A DNA stretch of 64,000 nt from Amborella trichopoda (taxonomy: Eukaryota; Streptophyta; Magnoliopsida; Amborellales; Amborellaceae). The notes beneath the pieces were generated by a model, which saw only the letters and a program-made list of their open reading frames with translations, did no database searches and was not told where the DNA came from. The DNA is taken from assembly GCF_000471905.2 (NCBI RefSeq), contig NW_006499591.1, forward strand, positions 205,213-269,212. Reading direction: 5' to 3'. Below are positions 46,579-59,800 of this stretch, piece by piece. Numbering within the stretch: position 1 is the stretch's first letter; each line of letters begins with the position of its first letter. The translations under genes and the position numbers were made by a program.

Positions 46579-49500
46579 CCATGCATTACATTACATATTT
46601 CTATCCAAGCTGACACGCATTGTTATCTATATGCCCTTTTCTTGAACTGTTGTAATTACAACTCATTATGGAGTATTTCGTTGAACAAGTGCCAATAAGG
46701 GTATTCCGTCATTGCATGTGCAATTTATCAATTTCAGAAAAGCATATAAGCCCCAGGCCTGAAGCTCCTGACAACCGTTCTCCTTATATTATGTTTTCCA
46801 TATTACAGCAGAGAAGGTTGTATTAAATTTAAACCCATAAAATATTTCATTGTAAGTCGTATGCTGTATCATTTTAGCTCAGCTTGGTATTAGGCTACAA
46901 TCGTCAGCAAATATGACTGTCATGAGAACTGGAGTTGCAGTTGCAAGGTATCACAAAAATAAGATTCTAGCTGATTCAATCGAAACTTCTATATATCTCC
47001 ATTTGTATATGTGACACCTCTGGTAGGCTTTGAAACCCTACCATCTCAATATATGAGCAATCTAGGCCCATTGATAATGCTTTTAGGTTTTCAACCTTCT
47101 TCACAAGTGTGGCCATGGTAGAACCCAAGTCCTCAGTTGCAGGGATCGCATACTTGGGGTGATGGTTCAACACGTTCAGCTCATGGGCCATAATGCCACA
47201 TTTCAGAAATGAATTAGAAGTCCCAACTACATTATGTGTTTCTCAAGGACAGAAGTGAATTGCTCAAAAGACAAAGGTATAAGAGCACGTATACAATGCT
47301 CCCTCAGAAGAATAGTTTGCTTCTACACCCTCGGTCAGATGATCTACTCAGGAGGATTTTTCAATCTGAAATCTAGGCAACCACCTAAGAATCACCAGAT
47401 GATTATTCTCCAAAAAAACAAAACAAGAGTTTCCAACATTTAGATCTCACCTTCCAAAAATTGGACGTTTCTATTCAAATCTTGAGACATTATTTTTTCA
47501 AGTACTTAAGAGGTTGCAATTAGGAAATTTGTTTTTTTATTGAGGTCAATCTATGTGTTAAACAGTTAAAGAGATAATATACTCAAAATTTGGGGTAAAA
47601 ACTAATCCTAGGTGGGGCTTTAACCGAGGGAATAAATGGACAGTATGCTCCTGAGGGAGTAGGATATCTTTTAGCAAGATATAATACAGAAATTCATTAG
47701 TTAAACTTGACCTCGCACAGTTACCTTTCACGTCAAGTTTTGGTGACTCATATTAGGCTGCATAGAAAATAGTATCCAATTCATAATAGCCATGTCATCA
47801 GCCTCCCAGTCTATATATTCAGCATCCTTCAGATCAGGTTTTTCCTCACGGCCATTAATATATCACAATTTTTTCTTTCCACCCAAAAATAGTCTAACCG
47901 ACCTAGCCCCTTCTAAATAGTTGGTTCCATCAAGCCTAACTGTAGTAATTTGGGGTCCAGGTGACTTCATATCTGACGCTTGTGGAGACATTCTCTACTA
48001 TATTTAAGATCCGGTTACTCACTCAAATCTTAATCAACAATTGAGATCAAATTACACCCATTCATCTCTTCAAATAAAAGGTGTTACAGATCTGGTTACA
48101 CCCTTAGATCTGATCACACTCCTTTTTTTACAGAAAAAGGTCAAAAAACAACACTAACAGTACTTCTTTGATTGCGGAATACAAACCTTAATCCATCCAA
48201 CAACTAGGTTTTCGAATAAATACTTGATCAGCATCCAAAATCATTAAAAAAAAAAAAACTCACCTCCATTGGCATAGATACTGAAAGTTGAGGTTTTAGG
48301 GCATGCTGACATCATCTAACCCAAAGGACGATGTCAGCCCAAAACACAGTTCTTGCACACCTTTTTGAAGATCAACCCTTGCTACAGTATTTTGCTACAC
48401 TAACGTGCTACAATACCATGCTATAGTATTGTGCTACAGTGTCATCCTTACTAATTGTCGGGCTGTGATCTCTACCATTCTTATAACATTAAGTAATAGC
48501 CCTAATTACAACTTATTGACAATACTGCCTTGTTTAAAGATATAAGACAAATAAGGACTAAACAAAAGATGAATGACAGTTTTTCTATCAAATACAATAA
48601 AGCTTATTCCTTTTATTTCTAACAAAGGTGGTATGTTGTATATGCCCTTCTCTACAAGAATAAAGCTAGTTTTACCCAGAATTCCTTTTCAACACTCACA
48701 TATCAGTTATGAATTCCACTTCAGTCCACCACTGATCAAATACTAGATAGGATCAGCAAATCCACTAGGTTGATATGGCGGTAAACAGCCCCAACGTGGC
48801 CACCATTATGGAAGGCACCCAACCCAACAAATATAGGCAAACAATTAACCAACGAAAAGTCTGCTAGACGCAAATGGGTTTCAAACAGTTCACTAGCTGC
48901 TCAACTCTCTGATGACATCAACTGAAGTAGTCATTTGTATGATCAATATCTATCAAAAGCTTACTTCTAGTTAATCATTTATTATTGTCCATTCTAGCCA
49001 GTCAACACATCAGACCAGATATTGTTCAGCTTCAAGAATCAGTCGGGCCCGCATAGAGATTTGCTTCTAATCTAGTGCTTCAAGAAGCTGATCAAACTAA
49101 TGGAGGTAGACAGTAAGACACTCAGACGAAATACATATCAGATCTGATTGGTTACCTCGCATCACCTTGCGATCCAAAAAGTGCAACCTTTATTGTTTAT
49201 ACAAGAGAATCAGCCCTTCAGAGAAAAAAATACAACTTTAAATCAATTACAGTGCACATGTGCATCCCTCCAACACTTCAACAGGCAGGCCACATTTGTT
49301 TTTCCATTTTCTCTTTCATTTTTGAGAAACAATAAAGGCACGCATCAATTGCACCAGAATGGTGCAAAGTAGATAAAGAATTTGAGCTTTTTAATAAGTC
49401 TAACCCAAGGACATAAACATTCATAGATCCTCTAGATTTATTGCAAATCCATCCAGTCATAGATGAGATCAACTGACAAGTAAAACCCACATTACTAATT

Positions 49501-52500
49501 TACTTCTTATGTTTTATGCACTGAAATCTTAACTATCAAAAGATTCTTTAATAAGGAAATCTCAAATAGTATCCTTTGACCATGACTTATCAAAAAAAAC
49601 AGAGACATTTAGCTATGTAAGACTTGGGGAAGTAAACATACCACGTATAACTCTATCATAGGTGGTTTTCCAGAATTGAAGTAGTCCTCAAAAATCCTAA
49701 CACCACGATCCAGGTCCCCACAGTGCAAATAACACCTATTTGAGATATAAAAGCAAGAAAAGACGCAATCATAGACTGAATCTAAGCCAGGTGAAAAACA
49801 ACTCAAATAATTCAATGAAAATTCAGTTCTGGAAAAAAAGAAAAAAAGAAACAAAACCAAATTAATGTAAAAAAAAAAAAAGAGTTGAAAATTTTCTCTT
49901 TTTCCAGCTGAACCTAGTATTAGAAAGTGATACTTGTGGTAATTCCCTAAATTTTAAAGCCAGTACAAGGAAGCAGTTGGAGTGGCAAAGTCTCCCAAGC
50001 CCCAGTCCCATAAAGGCAATCTCATGAGTGTAAGATAAGCATTACTAGAAAGAGGCATGCGTCATGCATGTTTCTGTTATTGTCGTGACCTTTTTTTTGG
50101 ATTTTTTACTGTATTACTTAATTTCAAAATTAATGTTTTATCAAAAAAATGTAAAAATGTCAGTGTCTCCTTTTTTTTGACAAGGCAAATGTCAGTGTAT
50201 CCTTTGCTTTACAAATTTGAGCAACTATATAATAGGCTCCATTCACAGTTGATCAAAAAAATTAACCAACAGCCCTGGCTTAGTTACTCATTCACATGCT
50301 AAACTATCTGCTTCCACGGATTCTCTAAGTGTGGGTTACAGAAACCTGGATTTTCTCAGTCTTAGTTTCCTGAAAAACAGCATCTACATGCCATGGGCAC
50401 GTCTCATGGCCGTGGCCCCAGCTAATAATGCTTCTAGAGTCCTTTGTTTTGACTAAATTTGGCCACTTCTGATCTATGCTTTGCAAGCCAACTGAGAGGG
50501 CCATGCTTCAGCCTTGCTTCAGTCATATCATGTAGAGGGGCTGAGTATGTCATCAAAACTCTCCTTCACGATCCCTTACTATAGCCCCAACACCCATGTT
50601 TACCTTTGGAGCATCCATCGAAATTCAATTTAACTGAACCAGCAAGCGGCGGAGTCCATCTTTTGGGTCGAATATTTATGGCTGTTCTCTCTGATGCTAT
50701 ACCTTTTCACTCATTATGAAATCTAATATGAAGTAACCCTAAAATTCTTTTCATCCTCTGGCCCTAGAAATGACAGTAGTTTCGATTCGGTCCTTCACTC
50801 TTTCAACTCCATTGAACCATTCGTTGACAAATTAATCATTCCTCTCCAGCCATATGATCATAGCTAAGCGCTATAGCACTACTCCTGCCTTGGGCACTGA
50901 AGGAGTAAGCCACTGGACTAGCTGCTACAACATTGATACTGGGTGCACCCATACAAATCCAAAAGCAAATGACCAGACCTCAGTAGCAAATGGACACTGT
51001 AAAAATAAATGTTAACTGTCTCAGCACTCTGTTCACGCGTTAGCATATATTTGGAATGACTATACCTCTATTTATGAGATGATCAATTTTCAGTACTTCA
51101 TCAAGGGTCGTTAGCCACATGACTGCCAGTATCTTGGGCGTTCCAGGAATAGACACACCCTGAATACAGAACCACCTCGTTCAGTTGAGTGGGTAAGAAC
51201 ATGATAACTTGTGAGAATACCCTTTGCGATCAGGAACCATATTAATTCGTCATCCCTATTGGACTGAAAGAATACTTGCTGCAACTCCTGTAACATATTC
51301 ACTAAAAGCCCTAAACTCATCACCCTTCAAATCTCTTCTTAAACACGGTAACCAACTCGCTTATGTCCCTCACCATTTACCACCCTGTCCACTGGGACAT
51401 TTTTGTTCACTGCTGAAGCAAATAATTGTGGATATCTACTCCCCAGGGGCTGTGTTCCAGTCCGTTTCTCCAACCAGAATCCAGTAAGCCTTCCATTCCT
51501 TACCAGTAGTCTAACATTATCTTTGTGGTGAGATTGGCAGTTTTTATCCCTTTTTATATACATAAAAGCCTCTACTTGCATCTGTTTTCCTCAAAAGCCA
51601 AGAAACCTCCCCCATCCCATACATTCCACCACCTCTTTCCATACGCGGTCTCTCTGAACCCCGAGTCTGCACCACCATTTAGTTAGTGAACCAAGTTTGT
51701 CCGTAGTTATCCATATACTCATCCCCCCTCGGACTTCAGTCTCTGTGCTTTATTCCATAGTTACTAGGATCTCTCAACCAAGGGGCCAGTTCTGCTCCAG
51801 AAGCTCGATCCTATGCTCCAATGAAGGGGATTTCACTCCTCTAGATTTTCAGACTTTGGGATTTTGATCCTTTTTATTAGGGATTGAGATCCTGAGTTAC
51901 ACAACATGGGATCAGGATTACCTTAGTGTTAGACTCTAATGTCCCTCATTGCCTCTTCAATAGGTCACAAGTTCGAACATTGAGCTTCAACATAATACCG
52001 AAGTAACAACTCATTCGAAAAACTTTCAAATACAATATAATATTAGTTGCATGTTCTGTTCACATATGTGATTTCCAATGGTGGTAGACTATATTGTCCC
52101 TCTTAGCCTCTTTAATAGGTCATGATTTACCTTGGGCTTCAACTTAATATGCATCTTTGTTACTTATTTATTCAACAAAGAAGGATTGCAATGATTGTTA
52201 TTACATTCATAAAGTTACGAACTACACTCAAAGAATGAAAAATTAAAATACCATAGAATGAAATTTTCATAATTTTTTTATAAAGTTTCAATTTTTTCAA
52301 CTTTATTACTTGAGTAAAATATAAACTCCACTCCATTATCATTATCATCCAAGCCTTATCCCAACTATTTGGGTCGGTTACACGAATCTTGTTCTGCCAT
52401 TCCTCTCTATCAAGGGCCATACCCTCAATCAAACCATAAGTCACCATATCTTTTTTCACTACTTCCATTAATGTCCTTTGAGGCATTTCCCTTGCCCTTT

Positions 52501-53818
52501 TAGTGCCTTCTACTTGAACCAAATCACCCTCATAACCGATATTGCTCTATGTCGATGTTGCACATGACCAAACCACCTAAGTTTAATTTTCCTCATTTTA
52601 TTGCCTATATTGGAGCCACCCTGAAATTCCCTCGAATTTATTCATTCCGAAATCTATCCTTCCTAGTCTTGTTACTCATCCATCTCAAAATCTTCATCTC
52701 AGCTACACTCACTTTATGGATATATTGTTTCTTGACCGCCCAACATTTTGTCCTATAAAGTATAGTTGGTCTTAAATCATCCTATAGAACTTCCCCTTCA
52801 ATGGAGTTCATAGATAATAAATTAATATAGAACAAATGGATTTCTTACATTTTTTTAATAAAAAACTCATTAATTATTTTTAACATTATAAGGACTGCAC
52901 TAAACAAACTATGCTCCCACTCAGGGAACCCTAGTCAAGTGTAATCAAGGACCTCGGTTTTTAACCAGATGGGGCTCGAACCTGTAGAATTCATCATTAA
53001 ATCCCTAGAAGTTGGGTTCGAGCTCTGCAACATATTGGGAACTTAGTCCATCGGTGACAATCCTGAACCTAGGGACCTTCTAGCCTTTCTAGGCTGTTTG
53101 CCACTAAAGAAGGGATTGAAAATAGAGACGTGCAGTAAATGGGCAGGCTAGATAAGGAGCACTCTGTTAGGGTAATCATGATTCCCAATGATAGGAACCT
53201 AGTCTTCCAGGCTGCTAAATTCTTATCAAGCCTATCTACAACAGTTCCCCACAGCGTTTTAGATGGCTTATCAAAGGCATATAGTAAGCCTAAGCAGTTA
53301 GTAGGAAGGTTATCCATCTTGCAGCTTACACACCTGATGAGAATTTCCATCTCTTCACGGGGGACCAGCAGCCAAAACAGGGTATTCCTTCATACATTAA
53401 CTTTGCTACCAAATGCCACCTTAAAGCACCTCAAAAAGAGCCACAACCTCTGCATTTTGGTCAACACTAGCAGCGAGAATATCCGAGTGTCGTGGACTGC
53501 TGACGTAACACTATAGGGCCCAATTTGCTGGGGTCTTGAAGACAGAGAGCATGCCAACATCAAACACCCCAACCAGCATTCTACTAAATGGCTCAGCCAC
53601 TATTGATAATAGAAATAGAAACCAAGGGTCCCCTTCTCTGAATTTGGAAAATGTAACTCTTAGGGAATCCGTAATTACAAATCAAAAAGTGGTCACGGAC
53701 ATCCAGCTTTTCCAATTTCTCCATTTCTTTCCAAGGCCCAACAACCTCATTGTATCCTCTAGTACACCCCAGTCCAAACTATCGTATGCCTTCTTTTTTT
53801 TCAAATATGTGACAATAG

Positions 53819-53855
<37 letters not shown>

Positions 53856-56800
53856 GATTGTCTACAAAGAGACCCCATATACCTTTATTACAAGGATGTC
53901 ACAACTATTCCCACTCATTACATGTCAAATTGGATGGCTTGAAGTGAGTCGTAAAGTTTGATATTTTTTTTTGGAACTTTGTGATTATTCAATGACACTC
54001 TTACAACCACCAAGTTTGAAATTTAAAGGACAATAATGATTGTGATTTGTGACCTCTTTGTACAAAAAGTAAATGGTCTCTTTTGTAGACAATTTCATAT
54101 AAATATATAATATGATAAGTTTTACAAAAACTCATGAGGTGTGGGTGTGAGCGTCCCACAAGTCGGGTGCTCTTACAAGTAGTTCAAAAAAGAATAGAAA
54201 GAAGTGCTCTTACACATGAGGAGATTTTTCACTATTCCTTGAGGGTATGCATTCATGGGCTATTAAGATCCCCACTGAAATTTGCCTGCCTTTGGCAAAG
54301 GCTACTTGATATGGACAAATTACCTGAGAGAGGACTCCTCTAAGTCTCGCTGCCACCCAGGTGCATTATCTCATCTCATACTGAATACTTCCCTTCTAGG
54401 TTCTTCTCATCAAAGGACCTTTCCAGCCGGTCCTTGTTCTCCTAGAATAGTTAGTTGAGGGGATATTTTCCATCACTGAACTAGGCCTTTTCTTATCTAT
54501 TTGCATTTAGGAAGTGATAAACTATAGCCCTCTCTGTCCCCTCTACCCCATAGCGATTTTTCCCAGCTATTGATATGCTATTGATCAAATTACTCCATAG
54601 CTGGTTGTAGCATGGAAGAACTTGGTATTCCTTTCTCCCTCTTTGGTACCAGTGTATTTCCTCCATTCTTAGACTATCTGAGACTTAAACTTTCACCCTG
54701 CTTCTTTGCCCACTTTCTTACAAAGACACCTTGCTTTCCTCCTCTGCTCTATCTAGTTTTCAATCACCTTCATGAACCCTTTATCTTTTCCAGGACATTG
54801 CCGAAAGACCCCCTATTCCAAGCCCATTGTTTGCGTTTCAAGGACTGTAGTTTTTCACATAGTCTATGTCCAGTCAAGCCCTTGATCTTGAAGGAGATCC
54901 ACAACTACTCAACTAAAACATGTAGCCTCCTATCACCAAGCCACATCAATTCAAAATTGATGGGCCTTGGACCCCCAATTTATTTCTCTGTTCAATATTA
55001 TAGGCACATGATTTGAAATTGTCTTAAGTAAGGCATACAGATATGATTCAGGAAACTGGGCATCCCATTTTGGGGAAATGAGGAAGCAGTCCAAATTAAT
55101 TAAGACAGGATTGGTCTCACATTGGTTGGCTATGCATATACTGGGCACCCACAAGAGAGATTTCCATCAATTCATGACTATTGAATCAATAGTATTGATA
55201 AACCTCAAGCCCCTCCATGCTTGCTGCTCACTTTCATCCCTTGTTCTTTTTGAAACCATCAACATGCACTAAAATCCCCACCAACACAACAGGATACTTT
55301 GAAGTTTGCACTAGCATTGTTGAGTTCCATCCAAAACTATGTCCATTCTCTTGCCCTATTAGGACCATATACTGTGAACATAGCCACTTGAAGCCCTTCG
55401 AAGACCACGAAAGCAGACCACCTTGCTTTGTCACAGTTAACCCACTTCAGGATGAATGGACCCCACACCATCCAAATTCCACCCACCTCAGGCACCACCG
55501 CAGGAATAACCTCCACTCTTTGGGATCATTGACCCAAATTGATCTAATATTTGACAGATTTGGTTTGTCCATCTTGCTATCTAACAAAACCATGATGTCT
55601 ATTAGTGCCGTGCTGGCCACAGTTCTTGCAGCTCTCTTTTTTTGGGGTCTAAGAGACCCCTTATACTCCCATGAAAACATCTTCAGGGAATAATGTGTGG
55701 TTTCTGGTGCTTTGGCACACGAGTAGATGCCTATCTTCCACCCTCTGCTCTGTGGTGGTTCTACTCTTATGATAGTTAATAATGCACAGCACCTTTATTT
55801 CCTAACCTAAAGTCTATCTCTTGATAGGGTCATACTCTTGCTGAATGCCATGTGTCCCTACCCTTAACTGTGGCTTAATATATGAAGATAGGTGCGTGGT
55901 GACATTTGGCACTAACAAGATCCTCCCGCGCAAGCTGCATCCACAAAGATCCTCCCTTTAAATATAAAAATTTTCATTACCAAAATGTTTCAAGGGTTTT
56001 ATCTTTGTTTCCTGTGGTTATGGTAGAACTGTTATGGTACAAATGAGCCTCTGTCCAATCGCTGCTCCATGGTCGACGACACTAATAAATATGACTTGTA
56101 TTAAATCTAGTTGAACAAGTCACAAGAAAACAATTAACCAGAATAGAAATCTTGTCACAAACAAACTTCCATCAAGTTGAACATTCATGAATGAATACAT
56201 ACTATACAGATTGTAAAAACTATGGGAAAGAGAATTTTCTTAAACCTACTAAGTCTATATATTACAGGTTTGCAAGGTTTTTGAGGCATTCAAGCCTTAC
56301 AAAAAGGATACTCACAATAGGTATATACAGTGAACTACAAAAGATTCCATATAAATATACAAGATCCAAATCCATTTATGTTTATGCCTAGCATGCACAA
56401 CTAGCTATACTTCTTCCTCATCTGGAAGTAGTAAAATTTCTAAGCAACTAGCCATACATCAGCCCCAATTTGCAAAACCAACAAACATATTCTTTTTCAG
56501 ACAAGCTTTGACAACTAATGATACCTCATCTGCTGCATCACAACAAACACATCAGCAGAATATCCGTCCTGCTTCATCATCTCCAGAATTGTTTCTAGTG
56601 TCTGGGAACGTTCACAACAGATGCCACTCATAATCAATTATCAAAACAAAGAAACTACTTCAACTATTATAATTTCAAGATAGCACATGCATGCATGGAA
56701 GCAGTACAAGCGATATCAAATACAAACCCATGATTTCCTCAATGGTTCAGGAATTACGAATCCCTCAACCTATAAGGCCAATTTGAGATAAAGGTCAAGT

Positions 56801-59800
56801 TCAGACTGCCAATTTGATCTAGAGAAGGTTCGTTTCGAAATAAGAGGTAAATAGGTTTTTGAAATAATAAAATTGGGAGCAATTTGCAGTGATTTTCAAA
56901 TAGGCAGTGGAGAAAAGCGAGCATAACTGAGCAGACCAAACACCTTCTAAACCATTCACTAATGGCTGGAGTACAAGAGTTCTACTAGAGATTGTATGGT
57001 CTGTCCAAAATGGGCCAAAAATGGTTTGGGGATCCTAGATACCATGCAAAAAAAACAGAAGCAAGATACAGTAATAGAATCATGGCATAAATAAATGGAA
57101 AACGATACTAAGAAGATTAACAATTCAATAAAAGAACCTACTAAAGAGGCAATATACAAAAAACAGATGATCTTTAATCAGCACAAAACATAGGGCCTGA
57201 CTACTCTACTTGCTATCTGAAAGTTATCTTTTGCTCATTATAAGCCCTAAATAATAATTTAAGTTATAAAATCCCTTGCCTAATTCGACAACTTTGTGTG
57301 TGACATTCACATCGTCTCAATCTACAACTGTCTAAGAAACGAAAATCATGAAAGCTAAATCAGTGCTTGGACTGGAATAAGACAATGGAGTAAATTTTCA
57401 TATAGCAAATGATAGTAGTCATAAAATGAATACAAAAAGGAGGGATGCCAATTGATCGAGAAAATGCTCTTTCCATTAAATCCACATGTTTGCTATTTAC
57501 ACAAAAGAAAATTTAGAGGTAAAGCCATAAAATAATACCTCCATACTCTTCAAATCAGCACAAGCATGTAGTGCGACATGATACACCGTCATTTGCCTGT
57601 TCAAAAATGCACGCCTATGAACAAATTCTGCAGTGGGTAAATTATAAAGTTCTTCTTCAGAAACACCCATCATCACATTCTCCGCAATTTCACTTGAAGC
57701 ATCTACAGATGACCACCCCTTGGACTGCTTGACAAGCTCAATGACCTGATGCATAAAGACATATAATCAAGAAATCACAAGCACAAAATGATGACCATTA
57801 GGAAAAGAAGATGAGGAATGAAGAATTCTAAGTGGAATATCCGTGTGGACTTACTTTTGTTGTTGTTTCCTCCGTTGCAGGCACCTTATTTTTATATGCA
57901 GTTATCAATCCGGCATAGCAAAACTTGTTTAAACCAAGACCTGCTGAGGTCATATCACGAACAATAGCATACCTGCCACATCACATAATCAACTTGTTAA
58001 AAAGCTCATTTCCTTGTATATTGTGGTCGTTGGTCAGTTATTGTTGAATAATTTATATGTAAAATGAGCATCATAAATTTATTTTTTGAGTAATACAAGA
58101 CATGATATAGGATATGATGGCTGTTACACATTAGATTGTTATAAACAATGTTAATCAACATAGCTACAAATTGCCATGTGAAGACAGGTACAAAAATATA
58201 GACGTGAAATAAAATTCTCATCTGTGCATGAAATGCCATAGCAGAATTAGTTTGAAAAACATATACATCAGAAATGAGCTTTGCTATAGAAGTCTTTTCT
58301 TGAGATAATGTAAGGATTCATAATCTGCAATGGGAAAATGAAGAAATTGAGAATTTGTTTTATTGCAATTCCCTGGTTCAATTACTAATATTCTTCACAC
58401 AACACTCTAGAAAATATATGGTGGAGTTACTTGACCCATTCAACGTAATATAAGGTTTCAGAAGATTCACTTGAACCAAACTGGTTTTGCAGACTGAAAC
58501 CCAGTTCCAGGTGCACCGATATTCTTGTATGTAATAGTATAATGCCATATCTTTTCCATGTAAATGACAAGTACAATTCCTTCAATGACACTTTAAATTC
58601 AGCTATGTTTCAGGAAAAAGAGCCCTGAACAGTAGGGGATCCGTCTCACTTCCTTTCCTATCCCCTTCTATACAAGTTCGAAAACAACATATTCAAGCCA
58701 ACACTCATATGAACATGGATCCACGAGTTCTCCACAAGAAAATCATCAATCATATATATGACATACATCTTCCCAAGTAGTACTTGGATTCATGTGAACA
58801 TGAACAGAACCAATGACAAGGAAACCTAATCATACTGCGTACTTGAGGAATCACCATGAATAAGATAGAAAAAAAAAATTTCATAAGATTGGACTGTGGA
58901 TTGATTGATACTATGCTTCGCGTAAAAATAGTCATTAAGTAGGAATAGCATCATAGTTAATAGTGTTTATTAATCCAAACTCACTCTGGGTATGGGCAGG
59001 GCATGAAATGGGTCGACATGCCACCTCCCGAATCAGATCTGCAAGTCTTGTCATGGAAACATAGAAGTTTCTTTAAGAACATTAGCTGATTTTATTACGA
59101 CTGGGATAGACTTGAGCTCCATTCAGTCCAGAATTAGATCAGACTCAGGCCATCCAGAAACGGCAAGGTGCCGATTCTGAGTGATTTCCCAAGTTCTTAA
59201 ACAATAGCTTATAGTGACATCTTTGTTGAGGTTGTCGATTTCAAAGGCCTTGAAAGCATGTAGAACTCATGATCATATGGATATATACTCTAGTGAGAGT
59301 ATAATTGATACAGGACCAGGATGGTATTTTTTTTTTGGTTGGTTGACTCACCCGAGATGGGAAGTATAGGTTGGGGAAATGAGTCTAAAACCCTTTGGCC
59401 TTAGACATAAGGTACAATCAGAGAGGGTTTCCAGAGTAATCCCTTGTTGAAGACTGAGATGTCTAGGATCGTTTTACCTAGGTAACCAATCTCCTATATG
59501 TGGTTGGTGGCTTGGAGCGCAAGGGCCAAATCCTCAACAAACACTGCACAACATGTACACATGATAGATGTATTATGGGAAGCGACTCGAGCAGGTAATA
59601 TGTGCATATGTGCCAAAGAGAGGACCCCCTGAACTATTGCAATATTGTGCACATATCCATGTGGGACATAACTTGGCCTTATGGGGGAACTTATAATCCA
59701 CATACTAGACTCGAGTCTCCAATATTTATTGGCAAATTTTGATGAACCAATCATGAGCCCCGGCGATTGACTGTGGGCCATGGGCTCCATTGCGTTAATT

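Larger units (their letters stand above)
50400..55690 (-). mobile_element. L1-type LINE relic in a PPR intron
   Basis: Minus-strand order: endonuclease start FSWEYKGSLRPQKKR (55.68 kb), SWSSKGFKW, LDCFLISPKWDAQFPES and SNHVPIILNREINWG (the SDH.PI motif region, about 55.0 kb); reverse transcriptase KAYDSLDWGVLEDTMRLLG (about 53.78 kb) and LPTNCLGLLYAF...AAWKTRFLSLG (about 53.3-53.1 kb); a zf-RVT-like stretch near 51.5-50.8 kb; RNase H KLNFDGCSKG near 50.62 kb. Frames are broken in many places and an RTE fragment interrupts it. Same strand as the host gene. Its 3' end and target duplication were not found. Confidence 0.75.

Noticed and set aside
46196..46698. Cys-Val repeat proteins
   Set aside because: Pure translation of TG microsatellites.
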